The position numbers were made by a program, and so were the translations under genes. DNA of 64,000 nt, taken from contig JAYTVW010000027.1 in the NCBI GenBank assembly GCA_043743785.1, forward strand, positions 32,711 through 96,710, written 5' to 3'. The DNA comes from JAQTNA01 sp043743785 (lineage in GTDB: Bacteria > Pseudomonadota > Gammaproteobacteria > Burkholderiales > Rhodocyclaceae). The notes under the pieces were generated by a model. That model saw only the letters and a list, made by a program, of their open reading frames with translations. It had not been told where the DNA came from and did not search any database. Shown here piece by piece: positions 15,456-22,585 of the stretch (the stretch's first letter is position 1; each line of letters opens with the position of its first letter).

Positions 15456-16346
15456 TTAGTCCTCGGTTAAGATCGCTTGAGCCGTTTTGACCTGCCCCCG
15501 GCGTTTGCGAATTAGCTTTTGTTCGCCCATGCGGGTAATCATGTCTCGGACTGCTTGAAGGGTCAGCCTTCGTCCCGTCATCTCGAATAAGGCGTCAGCT
15601 GCCGCTTGCCATTTGTTTCCACCGCCGGCCAGCCTCCAGGCACGGTGGATAAGTAGCCGCTGCTCGATCAAGTCGTCCGTCAGTTGCTTGATACCCTGCG
15701 CACGCATCGCCTTCCGCAGTTCGCCATCTTTCTCTTCCAGTTGCTTCCGGAGTTGAGATGACGACCGGCTACAAAGCCAGCGATGCTGCATCTGGGTCAA
15801 GGGCGACAGCCCAAGGTGTCGGCACTTGTCTGCAATGGAGTCTTGGCGACCGATCACTCGGTCTGCTGCGTCAAACGCAATGTCCAGCAGAGAGGCTGCT
15901 TCGCCAATCGGGTCGATAGCTATTGTTTCGGGGTCGAGGGGAGGGGTAAGCATTCCCGGCACGGTCTCGGTTAGGAATTGACACCCAGACCATTTTTTGG
16001 GGAACGTCGTGGGCCTGCGGTAGCCGAGCCACTGAAGGTCAATGTATGGGGCATCCGCTTTGCGGATGTGGTGCAGCAATCGGGTCGCTGTTGTGGGAAC
16101 AGGCCCCAAGCAAGTCCGGTCACTAGGGGGAACACCCTTGCGACACAGGGCAGCGTTGGCAAACCAGATCACCGCTCGTAAGGCATCCACGCGCTTGCTG
16201 TCGCCGCCTTCTCGCATGAGCTTGAAGTCACAGTCAATGATTAGCTCAAACAGCTTGTCCGTGCTGGCCAGATCGTAGTCGCGCCGGACACTATCCGGCA
16301 TGGACATGAGGCAGTCTCGAAGTGGTTTGAGGATCATGTGCTGCAC
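15456..16346 (-). CDS. Uncharacterised island protein with C-terminal HTH-like region
   Basis: Up to 296 residues (GTG at 16346; ATG at 16337 is equally possible). No family recognised. Residues about 1-150 look like a globular alpha-rich domain, about 185-230 a charged helix (SQLRKQLEEKDGELRKAMRA), and about 245-285 a helix-turn-helix-like unit (WQAAADALFEMTGRRLTLQA) followed by basic RKRRGQ. A DNA-binding role such as replication initiation or partition is possible but unproven. It has its own terminator. Confidence 0.75.
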   Translation of the reverse strand: MQHMILKPLRDCLMSMPDSVRRDYDLASTDKLFELIIDCDFKLMREGGDSKRVDALRAVIWFANAALCRKGVPPSDRTCLGPVPTTATRLLHHIRKADAPYIDLQWLGYRRPTTFPKKWSGCQFLTETVPGMLTPPLDPETIAIDPIGEAASLLDIAFDAADRVIGRQDSIADKCRHLGLSPLTQMQHRWLCSRSSSQLRKQLEEKDGELRKAMRAQGIKQLTDDLIEQRLLIHRAWRLAGGGNKWQAAADALFEMTGRRLTLQAVRDMITRMGEQKLIRKRRGQVKTAQAILTED

Positions 16347-16758
16347 TTACTTCGTTGAAGAGATGAGGGGGGCGATGATCGTTCTTCGACGCAGGAAGTG
16401 CAAGGGTGGCCGCCACTATAAGACTTCGGTCTGGCGGGGTGGATTGATGAATAGATCACCTTCGACAATGCTAGATTTGGCTAGGGCTTCGCTGCCTGGT
16501 TGGCGCTCAGGTAGTCGATTATCTGCAAGCGGCGAGCGAAGTTTAGTTGACTCACACAACCCGCTGCGACTCAATTATCGAATTACTTGGCTCAACTAAA
16601 AATTGGGTGGCGAGTTGCTTTAGGCGGCCCCGACAAGCCTGCTTTACTCCGCTATGATCGGAGCAAATGAGTCGGAGATTTTGTTGCCTATTTGTCCTGC
16701 TGAATCCCGCGTTGCACGGAACTATTTGATCCTACAAGGAGCCTCAAAAACTCCAGGC
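16347..16758. other. Intergenic region at the right end of the island
   Basis: About 410 bp with mixed composition and no supported gene; presumably contains the promoter of the leftward gene. Confidence 0.5.
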
Positions 16759-16873
16759 AAAGGGGTAGTTCTCGGCGGAGATGCCGGCTTTGGTCAGGGC
16801 ATTGAAGAGGGTGGATTTGCCGACGTTGGGCAGACCGACGATACCGCACTGGAGAGACATGAAATTCCTTTTA
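16759..16873. repeat. Diverged second copy of the ychF 5' end
   Basis: On the minus strand this reads MSLQCGIVGLPNVGKSTLFN and continues to SAENYPF, then loses similarity. It matches ychF codons 1-34 and the upstream AATTCCTTTTATA. It is a 5' gene fragment, not a second functional gene, and marks the right boundary of the island beginning at ychF. Confidence 0.8.
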
Positions 16874-17021
16874 TAATCAAGGCACAATCGAGCCGAAAAC
16901 CGGCATCGAGGACCTGCCGGACCCGCGCTACCCGTAGCGTGGGTGATGGCCGTGGTTATGAGGCAAAACAGCAAAACCGGAGCGGTTTCTCACGATTTTG
17001 TCTACATTTTGTCCACAAAAG

Positions 17022-17135
17022 TTGGCTATTTTAACCCTGTCCGAGGCCCTCCTCCAAAGGCTATCCGTCAAGCACTGCAGTATCATTCGAGACAAGGTCC
17101 TCTGCGGATTTTGTCTACGAGTTGGCCCTTGCTGA
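17022..17135 (+). pseudogene. Truncated start of a second ychF-site integrase
   Basis: Thirty-seven codons similar to the start of the 11558 integrase: ILTLSEALLQRLSV then IIRDKVLCGFCLRVG, followed by a stop where the intact gene continues. The ATG corresponds to TTG here. The 160 bp between the ychF copy and this fragment also align with the intact locus. It records an earlier related element whose body has been lost or replaced from about 17,120 onward. Confidence 0.8.
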
Positions 17136-17388
17136 AGAACTGCTGGCAGAGCTAGACGCGCTACCGAACGTGTTCCACAAGATACGAAAAAGGGAGCGCA
17201 AGCCTAGCCCGAAGGCCAAGGAATGGGCGGCCCAGGTGCCGGAGTTGGCTGGGGTTGCAGGGCGGGCAAACTGGCAGGGCCTATGCTCGCACCTGAAAGT
17301 TGCAGTCGGCACGGACTCAGCGCGCAGGCGGCTGCGGGCGTGGGTCGCGGCTAATCGCCCCGGCTGGCCGGAAGTTCCGGATGTTTGA
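17122..17388 (+). CDS. Hypothetical protein at the remnant junction
   Basis: Up to 88 codons from a TTG, overlapping the end of the integrase remnant in another frame. ELLAELDALPNVFHKIRKRE, then WAAQVPELAGVAGRANWQGL and RRRLRAWVAANRPGWPEVP look like real coding sequence, but no start with a ribosome site is visible; it may be the 3' part of a gene cut by the junction. Family unknown. Confidence 0.45.
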   Translation: MALAEELLAELDALPNVFHKIRKRERKPSPKAKEWAAQVPELAGVAGRANWQGLCSHLKVAVGTDSARRRLRAWVAANRPGWPEVPDV

Positions 17389-17557
17389 GTGCCGGCAATA
17401 ATAAATGTCAGCATTTCGTTCGTTCGGGGGTTTCGGTTGCTAAACGAATTACCACCCCTCCAGAAAGCCCCGGGGTAAGTGCAGTAGTAGCACTGGAGGT
17501 GGCGAAGCTCGGGGCACCCTATTCCGCAAGCAGACCGAGTGCTGCTTGCAACAGTAA

Positions 17558-17660
17558 AGACGCGTAGCTCAGTGGTAGAGCGCCGGGAGGATTCCCCGCC
17601 ACGACGGTGGTGGCCCTAGCAGGGCGTAAGGGGCTGGTTCAATCCCCCCTGGCTCTCCCA
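17558..17660 (+). tRNA. Non-canonical tRNA-like sequence
   Basis: A convincing D-arm (TAGCTCAGTGGTAGAGCG) is followed by a hairpin CGGG-AGGATTC-CCCG, then about 29 extra nt capable of small hairpins (CCAC/GTGG and CCCT/AGGG), then a T-loop-like GGTTCAATC and a terminal CCA. Several positions deviate: no U33, an imperfect T stem and an acceptor with two mismatches. The anticodon cannot be assigned. It may be a phage-borne pseudo-tRNA or a tRNA with an unusually long variable region. Confidence 0.45.
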
Positions 17661-17664
17661 AGTC

Positions 17665-18144
17665 TCACCTAGCGCCAGCGCCTAGCGGCTGAGTAGAAGC
17701 CGCTGCACAGACCTTCTCGATAATTTCTTCCCCCATGCTCTCTGGCGGATATGCGCGAAGTTCCGGAGTGCCCGGCTCGTCCCAACTTGAGACGACGGCC
17801 CCGACGCCCATTTCCCCTTGGTGGTAGACGGCCTGCTGCATACCCGACTTCTTCTCAGTGCAATCAAAGAACTCAAGAGCAAGCAGGGAACGGTAGCGCT
17901 TACCGGCCTTCTTCTTGAGCGGCAGGCTAATAAGGGCCTTTGAGCTATCGAGGGTCCAGACCTGAACGAGGCCCGCGGCTCCTATCTTTACGCTGTTCTG
18001 GTCAAAGAACACCAAGTGCTTAACGCCCGTAGGGGTGCGGCCTTCGGCGACAAATTTCCAGGCCGCGTCGCCAGCAAGTGCCTCGGACGAAAGGTCGGCC
18101 AGCCCCAGCAGCGCAACGCACAACATCCTTTGAACCTGCCTCAT
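17665..18144 (-). CDS. Surface-adhesin protein E-like exported protein
   Basis: One hundred and fifty-nine residues from MRQVQRMLCVALLGLADL, a probable signal peptide ending near EALAG. The mature domain follows the Adhesin_E pattern: AWKFVAEGRTPTGVKHLVFF, VQVWTLDSSKAL, a central ALEFFDCTEKKSG and a C-terminal MGEEIIEKVCAAA, with the paired cysteines of the family. The family is secreted or periplasmic; binding of host matrix is known only for the Haemophilus prototype. It sits alone, opposite to its neighbours, like a phage-borne accessory gene. Confidence 0.75.
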   Translation of the reverse strand: MRQVQRMLCVALLGLADLSSEALAGDAAWKFVAEGRTPTGVKHLVFFDQNSVKIGAAGLVQVWTLDSSKALISLPLKKKAGKRYRSLLALEFFDCTEKKSGMQQAVYHQGEMGVGAVVSSWDEPGTPELRAYPPESMGEEIIEKVCAAASTQPLGAGAR

Positions 18145-18227
18145 GCCGCATTCCTCGATTGAGTAGCCAAGCAGCATTCTAGCGCGCTCACCAAGCCTTA
18201 AACGCCGAACTGCGAGCAAAGGTTGGC

Positions 18228-18548
18228 GTGACTGCGCAGGACGTCCTTGACGAGATTCTGAACAACCCGAAGGCTGCCTATTCTGCGCTTGGGCTGACGG
18301 GCTTCGAGCATAAGTGGACCATCGACAACTCGGACGCCCGTGCGCTGGCCAACGCCACAGGCCCCGCCAACTTCCCTTGGGATCCCGAGGTTACACATCC
18401 CGGTTGCACAGGAGGTTGCACAAAAACGGCGGTGTGCAACTTGCGTGTAACCGCGGAACAGTTCCAGTCCCTGCACAATGCCGACTCCGTGGGCGCACAC
18501 CTTGGCCGGCACATCAAGCCGCACTTCCACTTCACCAAGGTGGCGTGA
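18228..18548 (+). CDS. Hypothetical prophage-remnant protein
   Basis: One hundred and six residues from a GTG; the frame is open back to 18183 and the upstream codons (ALNAELRAKVG) still look coding, so the true N-terminus may be missing. The start LRAKVGVTAQDVLDEI recalls the C-terminal helix of some terminase small subunits; the rest (HPGCTGGCTKTAVCNLRV, HIKPHFHF) has a cysteine pair region and no recognised family. Probably partial. Confidence 0.5.
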   Translation: MTAQDVLDEILNNPKAAYSALGLTGFEHKWTIDNSDARALANATGPANFPWDPEVTHPGCTGGCTKTAVCNLRVTAEQFQSLHNADSVGAHLGRHIKPHFHFTKVA

Positions 18549-18549
18549 C

Positions 18550-19344
18550 ATGGGCCAGCTTCTGATTCTGGGTGTCCCGGTTCGCCAGGATTCTGAAGGC
18601 CGGTACTCTCTGAACGACCTACACCAGGCGGCCGGGGGAGAATCAAGGCATCAGCCGGCTCAATTCGTGCGGCTGGATTCGACGGATGCTCTGGTGAGAG
18701 AGATTGGCGTCGATATGGGAAATCCCATAACGGCAGTCCGCGGAGGTAATAACCAGGGAACCTACGTCTGCAAGGAACTGGTCTATGCCTACGCCAACTG
18801 GATCAGCCCGGCCTTCTACCTGAAGGTTATCCGGACCTTCGATGCCGTGGTGACTGGCGACCTGTCCATGCTTCCGGATTCGGTCATGGATGCCATGGCG
18901 GCGCGTTTCCTTCCGGCCATTGCCGACTACCTGCTTCCGCGTATCGGCGGAGTGAACAAGTCCGTTCTCAACAAGGCCATCGGGGAAGCACTGGACGCCC
19001 GCGCTGAGTCCCTGGCTCTTGGATACATTGCCGACAAGAACGCATGCCTTCGCTTCGGCAAGACGGCCGGGCAACTCTGGAAGTTCTACGGGTTCGCCCC
19101 GCTCAAGAATGGGCCGCAGTTCTTGAGCCGCATGCTGGTAGATGCCGGTTGCCAGATGGGCGGTTTCCAGCGTTCGGAAGTGGGCGGGAAGACCGCCAAG
19201 CTGTTCGACCCGGACAAGGCCCACGAATTCATGAAGGGCCGGCTGCGTGGCATCGATGCCTGCAACCGATACATCCAGCAGCGCAACGGACAAGCAACGC
19301 TGCACCTGACCCAGAAGCCAGGTTTCAGCCTGGTAGCTCAATAA
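18550..19344 (+). CDS. KilA-N domain phage protein
   Basis: A 264-residue protein. Residues about 1-110 are a KilA-N DNA-binding domain: VPVRQDSEGRYSLNDLHQAA, QFVRLDST, GTYVCKELVYAYANWISPAF and FYLKVIRTFDAVV. The C-terminal half (LFDPDKAHEFMKG) resembles the second domain of Rha/antirepressor-like phage proteins. It most likely acts as an antirepressor or regulator. It starts 1 bp after the previous stop and ends at a strong terminator. Confidence 0.88.
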   Translation: MGQLLILGVPVRQDSEGRYSLNDLHQAAGGESRHQPAQFVRLDSTDALVREIGVDMGNPITAVRGGNNQGTYVCKELVYAYANWISPAFYLKVIRTFDAVVTGDLSMLPDSVMDAMAARFLPAIADYLLPRIGGVNKSVLNKAIGEALDARAESLALGYIADKNACLRFGKTAGQLWKFYGFAPLKNGPQFLSRMLVDAGCQMGGFQRSEVGGKTAKLFDPDKAHEFMKGRLRGIDACNRYIQQRNGQATLHLTQKPGFSLVAQ

Positions 19345-19366
19345 GCCGGCCCGCCCGGCTTTTTTT
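19344..19366 (+). terminator. Terminator after the KilA-N gene
   Basis: AGCCGG and CCGGCT with a 5-nt loop, followed by six T; the stem begins at the stop codon. Confidence 0.85.
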
Positions 19367-19374
19367 ACGCCCCT

Positions 19375-19716
19375 ATGCCCATGACCCTGACCGCCGACGA
19401 ACAACGCACCGAGGAAGAAGCCCGGTTCAAACTGGCACTTCGCAGCCAGATCCAGGCTTCCGCTGCGGCCAAGGCCGGCGGCCCGTCGCAAGTGTCCAGC
19501 CTGCAGCCCCTGGCCGTTCGCCTATTGGGGGAGTTCCACCGGGCGGCCCTGGACCGGCGCATGGCGGAAGAACGCTGGCTGCGTGACCTACGTCAGTACC
19601 TGGGGCAGTACGAGCCTGAGCAGGAGGCCCGGAGATTACGCGGGCCGCTACGCAGCGCGAAGTGCGTATTGGAAGGGCTGAAGCGGTCTGTTTGCCCCCG
19701 ATGGCTCTGCGGGTGA
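19375..19716 (+). pseudogene. N-terminal fragment of a podovirus-type portal protein
   Basis: One hundred and thirteen codons. The segment MAEERWLRDLRQYLGQYEPE matches the characteristic start of head-tail connector/portal proteins of some podoviruses, which normally exceed 500 residues. After this the frame continues for about 30 non-matching residues and stops, so the body of the gene has been deleted. The assignment rests on that one motif. Confidence 0.55.
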
Positions 19717-19966
19717 TGCCGGAATTACTGCAGTGCCGACCCCGTGTTCAAGGTGGGGGTATAACTTCGCCAAAATTATAAATAGTTTTGTTGTGAATGC
19801 GTAACTTTTGTTTTGTAAACCAAAGAGTTATTGCATGTGTGTTGTTTGTTTGGCATACTCCATATCAGTGGTTTCGCAAGCCTGCGGAGTCACCGAAAAG
19901 CGGCGGAACAGGGTGGTGGAACACCCCGACCGCCTGACCATCACGCAACTGATAAGGAATTGCATC

Positions 19967-20140
19967 ATGGCTACTGAACATTCTACCAACTCCGCCAGCA
20001 ACATCACCTTGGCAGACCAAATCCACGCCGCGGCCCTGAAGATTGCCGCCGACTTCACCGGGATGGAAGACCGCCTTCAGGGTTTCGCCCTGGTCGCCAT
20101 CGGCACCGACTCAACCTCTACCTGTTCGGTATTAAGGTGA
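19967..20140 (+). CDS. Small hypothetical protein
   Basis: Fifty-seven codons from an ATG, AADFTGMEDRLQGFALVAIG in the second half. Its stop overlaps the GTG of the next gene (GTGA), implying coupling. The 250 bp upstream are AT-rich with no gene and probably hold the promoter. No family recognised. Confidence 0.5.
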   Translation: MATEHSTNSASNITLADQIHAAALKIAADFTGMEDRLQGFALVAIGTDSTSTCSVLR

Positions 20141-20793
20141 TTCCCATTGGAGAGAGGTCAATAGACAACGCAGAACGACGGGCGATATCACTGCTTTTCC
20201 TTGGCATGGCGGGGTTTATGCCCATCATCAACATCGTCACGCAGGTAGTGGCCTTCAGGCGGGTTCGGCGGACGGGGACGGCCCAATGGGACGCTGGCAA
20301 ATTCCAGGTTGTCTATGAAAATGGTAGTGCATGGAAATACGTTGCAGCAGCGGCGTTCGCATTTCTCATTTTCTCATTTTCTGGTGAGTTTCTGAAGCGG
20401 GCCGTAGAGTCCTCGGCAATACAGAGAGGAGGAGACTCGGATTACACAGAACACGCTACCATTAAGCAGCCACCTCCATCTATCGGCATCGTTGCCCCAT
20501 TCAAACAAGCCAACCCTTCCATCCAACCTCCGCAAACCGGCCTTTATGGAGACCTAACGCCAAACAGGCAAATATATAGTCGTAGTCTTTACGGGGATTC
20601 TCTTAACTACCCTACATCGGCCACATCACAAAAAAACCCAAAACCTAGTGTCACCAAGTACCCGCTTCCAATAAATCCTAATAGTGGGTCAAATAATGTC
20701 GAAACCAATGGGTTAGGAAGTTGTGTATCTAAGCCGGTAATGACTGACAACGACTACCGTGCATGTGGAATCATTCCACCAGGTGCAAAGTAG
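20137..20793 (+). CDS. Membrane protein with two transmembrane segments and a long exported or cytosolic tail
   Basis: Two hundred and eighteen residues from a GTG overlapping the preceding stop. Transmembrane helices lie at about 18-42 (AISLLFLGMAGFMPIINIV) and about 68-88 (YVAAAAFAFLIFSF). The remaining ~130 residues are Pro/Ser/Asn-rich and low in structure, with two cysteines near the end. Codon use is AT-richer than in flanking genes. Unknown function. Confidence 0.6.
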   Translation: MIPIGERSIDNAERRAISLLFLGMAGFMPIINIVTQVVAFRRVRRTGTAQWDAGKFQVVYENGSAWKYVAAAAFAFLIFSFSGEFLKRAVESSAIQRGGDSDYTEHATIKQPPPSIGIVAPFKQANPSIQPPQTGLYGDLTPNRQIYSRSLYGDSLNYPTSATSQKNPKPSVTKYPLPINPNSGSNNVETNGLGSCVSKPVMTDNDYRACGIIPPGAK

Positions 20794-20896
20794 ATCCCAT
20801 GTTGCCGTACGCTCGACGGATTATTTTTCTTGGCCACGATGGGAAAGCAGTGACTTTCCGAGTCTAGCCAAGCCGCTATCCTGAAAGGAGTGAACG

Positions 20897-21175
20897 ATGG
20901 CATTTATAGACCTGCCAGATGATGAACTTCTTCTTGCCCTGTGCATCCTCAAAGAGCAACTGGACGACCCCTCCGCATGGTGCCGGGAATTACGGCGGCT
21001 CTATCACCCGGATATAAGCTCTCCCAAGACAACTGCAGATTCGGAGGCGCTAACGGAGGCGAGGCGCTGCCTGTACGACTTGGTCAAGGAACGCCCGCCC
21101 AGGCCAACGCTGAGCACGACAGAGGAGGATGATGGACTTCTGGCAGGGTTTCCCGGATTTCAGAAGTCGGGGTAG
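20897..21175 (+). CDS. Small protein with a J-domain-like HPD motif
   Basis: Ninety-two residues after a strong GAAAGGAG ribosome site. WCRELRRLYHPDISSPKTTA, then SEALTEARRCLYDLVKE matches the helix II - HPD loop - helix III core of a J domain (KYHPDKN...EAY). The first helix is short, so it is a degenerate or minimal J protein, which would recruit DnaK. It could be coincidental, but motif and spacing agree. Confidence 0.6.
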   Translation: MAFIDLPDDELLLALCILKEQLDDPSAWCRELRRLYHPDISSPKTTADSEALTEARRCLYDLVKERPPRPTLSTTEEDDGLLAGFPGFQKSG

Positions 21176-21217
21176 AAATAGGGTGCCAAACGGTTGGAGG
21201 GACGCCGCTCCCTCATC

Positions 21218-21403
21218 CTAACTGCTGAACGCAGCCCCGCAGAGGGCGAATTTTCTGACGTTCAACCATCTGGCAGGGCCATCATACGCCATCATCAACG
21301 GTTCGCTTTTTTCCGTACCGTTACCGGTGACGGTGACCAGATACCACTGACACCGGCCAGGAATCTCCCGTAATGCACCGCCTTCGACTCCGACCAGGCG
21401 CAT
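21218..21403 (-). CDS. Possible small protein
   Basis: Sixty-one codons; WYLVTVTGNGTEKSEPLMMA then DGPARWLNVRKFA has plausible beta-strand periodicity and synonymous codon use. No family and no clear ribosome site. Confidence 0.3.
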   Translation of the reverse strand: MRLVGVEGGALREIPGRCQWYLVTVTGNGTEKSEPLMMAYDGPARWLNVRKFALCGAAFSS

Positions 21404-21510
21404 GGTCCACCGAGGTCTCCTTGAAGTTAAGGAGATCCCCAGCCTTGGCTGAACAGAAATACTCATTATTGGGCCACGGACGGAAACTCAGCCATGAGTT
21501 TCACCAGATG

Positions 21511-21702
21511 AACGGGGTAACGATTCGTTATACCCTTTGGGGGAGGGGTATACGCACTCTACCGGCCGGTATCACCGTGGAAGGCCGTGAAACTCTGGTA
21601 CATGGTCCGGTGTCGAAGGCAAAACGGTTAGCTGCAGCGCTTGCCCCGGCTGTGGATGTGCTGATAGAGCAAGGAGGCGCCGACTGGAGCCGGCAACGTT
21701 AG
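21511..21702 (+). CDS. Possible small protein
   Basis: Sixty-three codons, MNGVTIRYTLWGRGIRTLPA then KAKRLAAALAPAVDVLIEQG. Convergent with the Panacea-associated toxin candidate, overlapping its stop by 4 bp. The frame is open upstream to 21373. No family. Confidence 0.3.
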   Translation, partial: NGVTIRYTLWGRGIRTLPAGITVEGRETLVHGPVSKAKRLAAALAPAVDVLIEQGGADWSRQR

Positions 21703-22139
21703 CCGCCTCCAGCGTAGAGTCCATGTTCGTGGTCGATCCATACTGGGTACAACACTTCCCCGATCCAAAAGCCGTGGATCCGCCCCAGTTCATCTCTCGC
21801 CAAAGAAAACTGCCAAGGCTGGCAGCCCTGTAACTGCTGGGAGAGGTGGGAGTAACCGTTCGGTTCGGATGTATCTTCCCACTTGATCTGATGGGAGCGG
21901 AGTGCCTTTCCTGTTTGCCGAAAGGCTTGGCATTCCATTGTGCTAATTTGCTTGAGCCGGTCGAACAAGGCGCCCAAGTATTGGTGTTTTTCCGCGGTAT
22001 CTGGAATGCTAAACTTTTCGTGTTCAAGATCCAGATACTTGAACGAGAATCGCACCAATCCCTGATGAATCTGCTCAGGGGTTTTTACCGTGGACTCTTT
22101 CTTGGTTAGCTGTCCCTTATTGATCCTGGGGGGCATCAT
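21699..22139 (-). CDS. Putative toxin partner of the Panacea antitoxin
   Basis: One hundred and forty-six residues; its start overlaps the end of the Panacea-domain gene by 23 bp, so the two are coupled. TPEQIHQGLVRFSFKYLDLE opens the conserved part, followed by KWEDTSEPNGYSHLSQQL and a final FSLARDELGRIHGFWIGEVL plus YPVWIDHEHGLYA. The C-terminal strand-turn-strand ending in a WIDHEH-type motif resembles RelE-like or other small mRNA-interferase-like families. Panacea antitoxins neutralise structurally unrelated toxins, so the activity cannot be read from context. Confidence 0.65.
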   Translation of the reverse strand: MMPPRINKGQLTKKESTVKTPEQIHQGLVRFSFKYLDLEHEKFSIPDTAEKHQYLGALFDRLKQISTMECQAFRQTGKALRSHQIKWEDTSEPNGYSHLSQQLQGCQPWQFSLARDELGRIHGFWIGEVLYPVWIDHEHGLYAGGG

Positions 22140-22578
22140 TCAATCCAATGAAAAACGCCTTCATTATGCCAACATCGAGAACGCGGTTGGACTCAGCGTC
22201 AGCGGGCAAGTCTCCTCGAGCAACAAGCCATGGCTGCTCGCCGTGAGTGCGCAGCTCTAACTCGTAACCGGAGTCAGATCCGTATGCGCCCAAGACTGCG
22301 TCAATGACTTCAACGAGATCCTTATCGAGGTCAGGCTTTACCACCTCTTCAAAAATGGGGTTCCAGCGGTATTGTTTGTACGTCCCGTACACCCCAGGCT
22401 GGACGGGACCATGAACCCATGCCTCAAGACGGTCATTGAACGCGGCCCCGCCGCGCAGGGCTAGGTGCCAGCCTTGGACATAGTAGAGGAGCTTCTGGAG
22501 CTTCAGATTGCTTACGGGATCTCCGGCCTCCTGAAAGAAGCGCACCATGTAACGGGCTACTTCCTGAGCAGTTGCCAT
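22117..22578 (-). CDS. Panacea-domain (DUF4065, SocA-like) antitoxin
   Basis: One hundred and fifty-three residues with the Panacea signature: VARYMVRFFQEAGDPVSNLK, LQKLLYYVQGWHLAL and EAWVHGPVQPGVYGTYKQYR. The family includes SocA/GepA and many type II antitoxins that neutralise diverse toxins by direct binding. The downstream overlapping gene is the presumed toxin. The start is 7 bp downstream of the IHF-like gene's stop, so the three may share a transcript. Confidence 0.88.
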   Translation of the reverse strand: MATAQEVARYMVRFFQEAGDPVSNLKLQKLLYYVQGWHLALRGGAAFNDRLEAWVHGPVQPGVYGTYKQYRWNPIFEEVVKPDLDKDLVEVIDAVLGAYGSDSGYELELRTHGEQPWLVARGDLPADAESNRVLDVGIMKAFFIGLNDAPQDQ

Positions 22579-22585
22579 ATTTGCC

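Noticed and set aside
15189..15470. 93-codon frame right of the serine recombinase
   Set aside because: It has Arg/Pro-rich out-of-frame composition and runs through the terminator of the opposite gene.
16744..16974. Second ychF gene
   Set aside because: Only the first ~35 codons are present; it is an att-site remnant rather than a gene.
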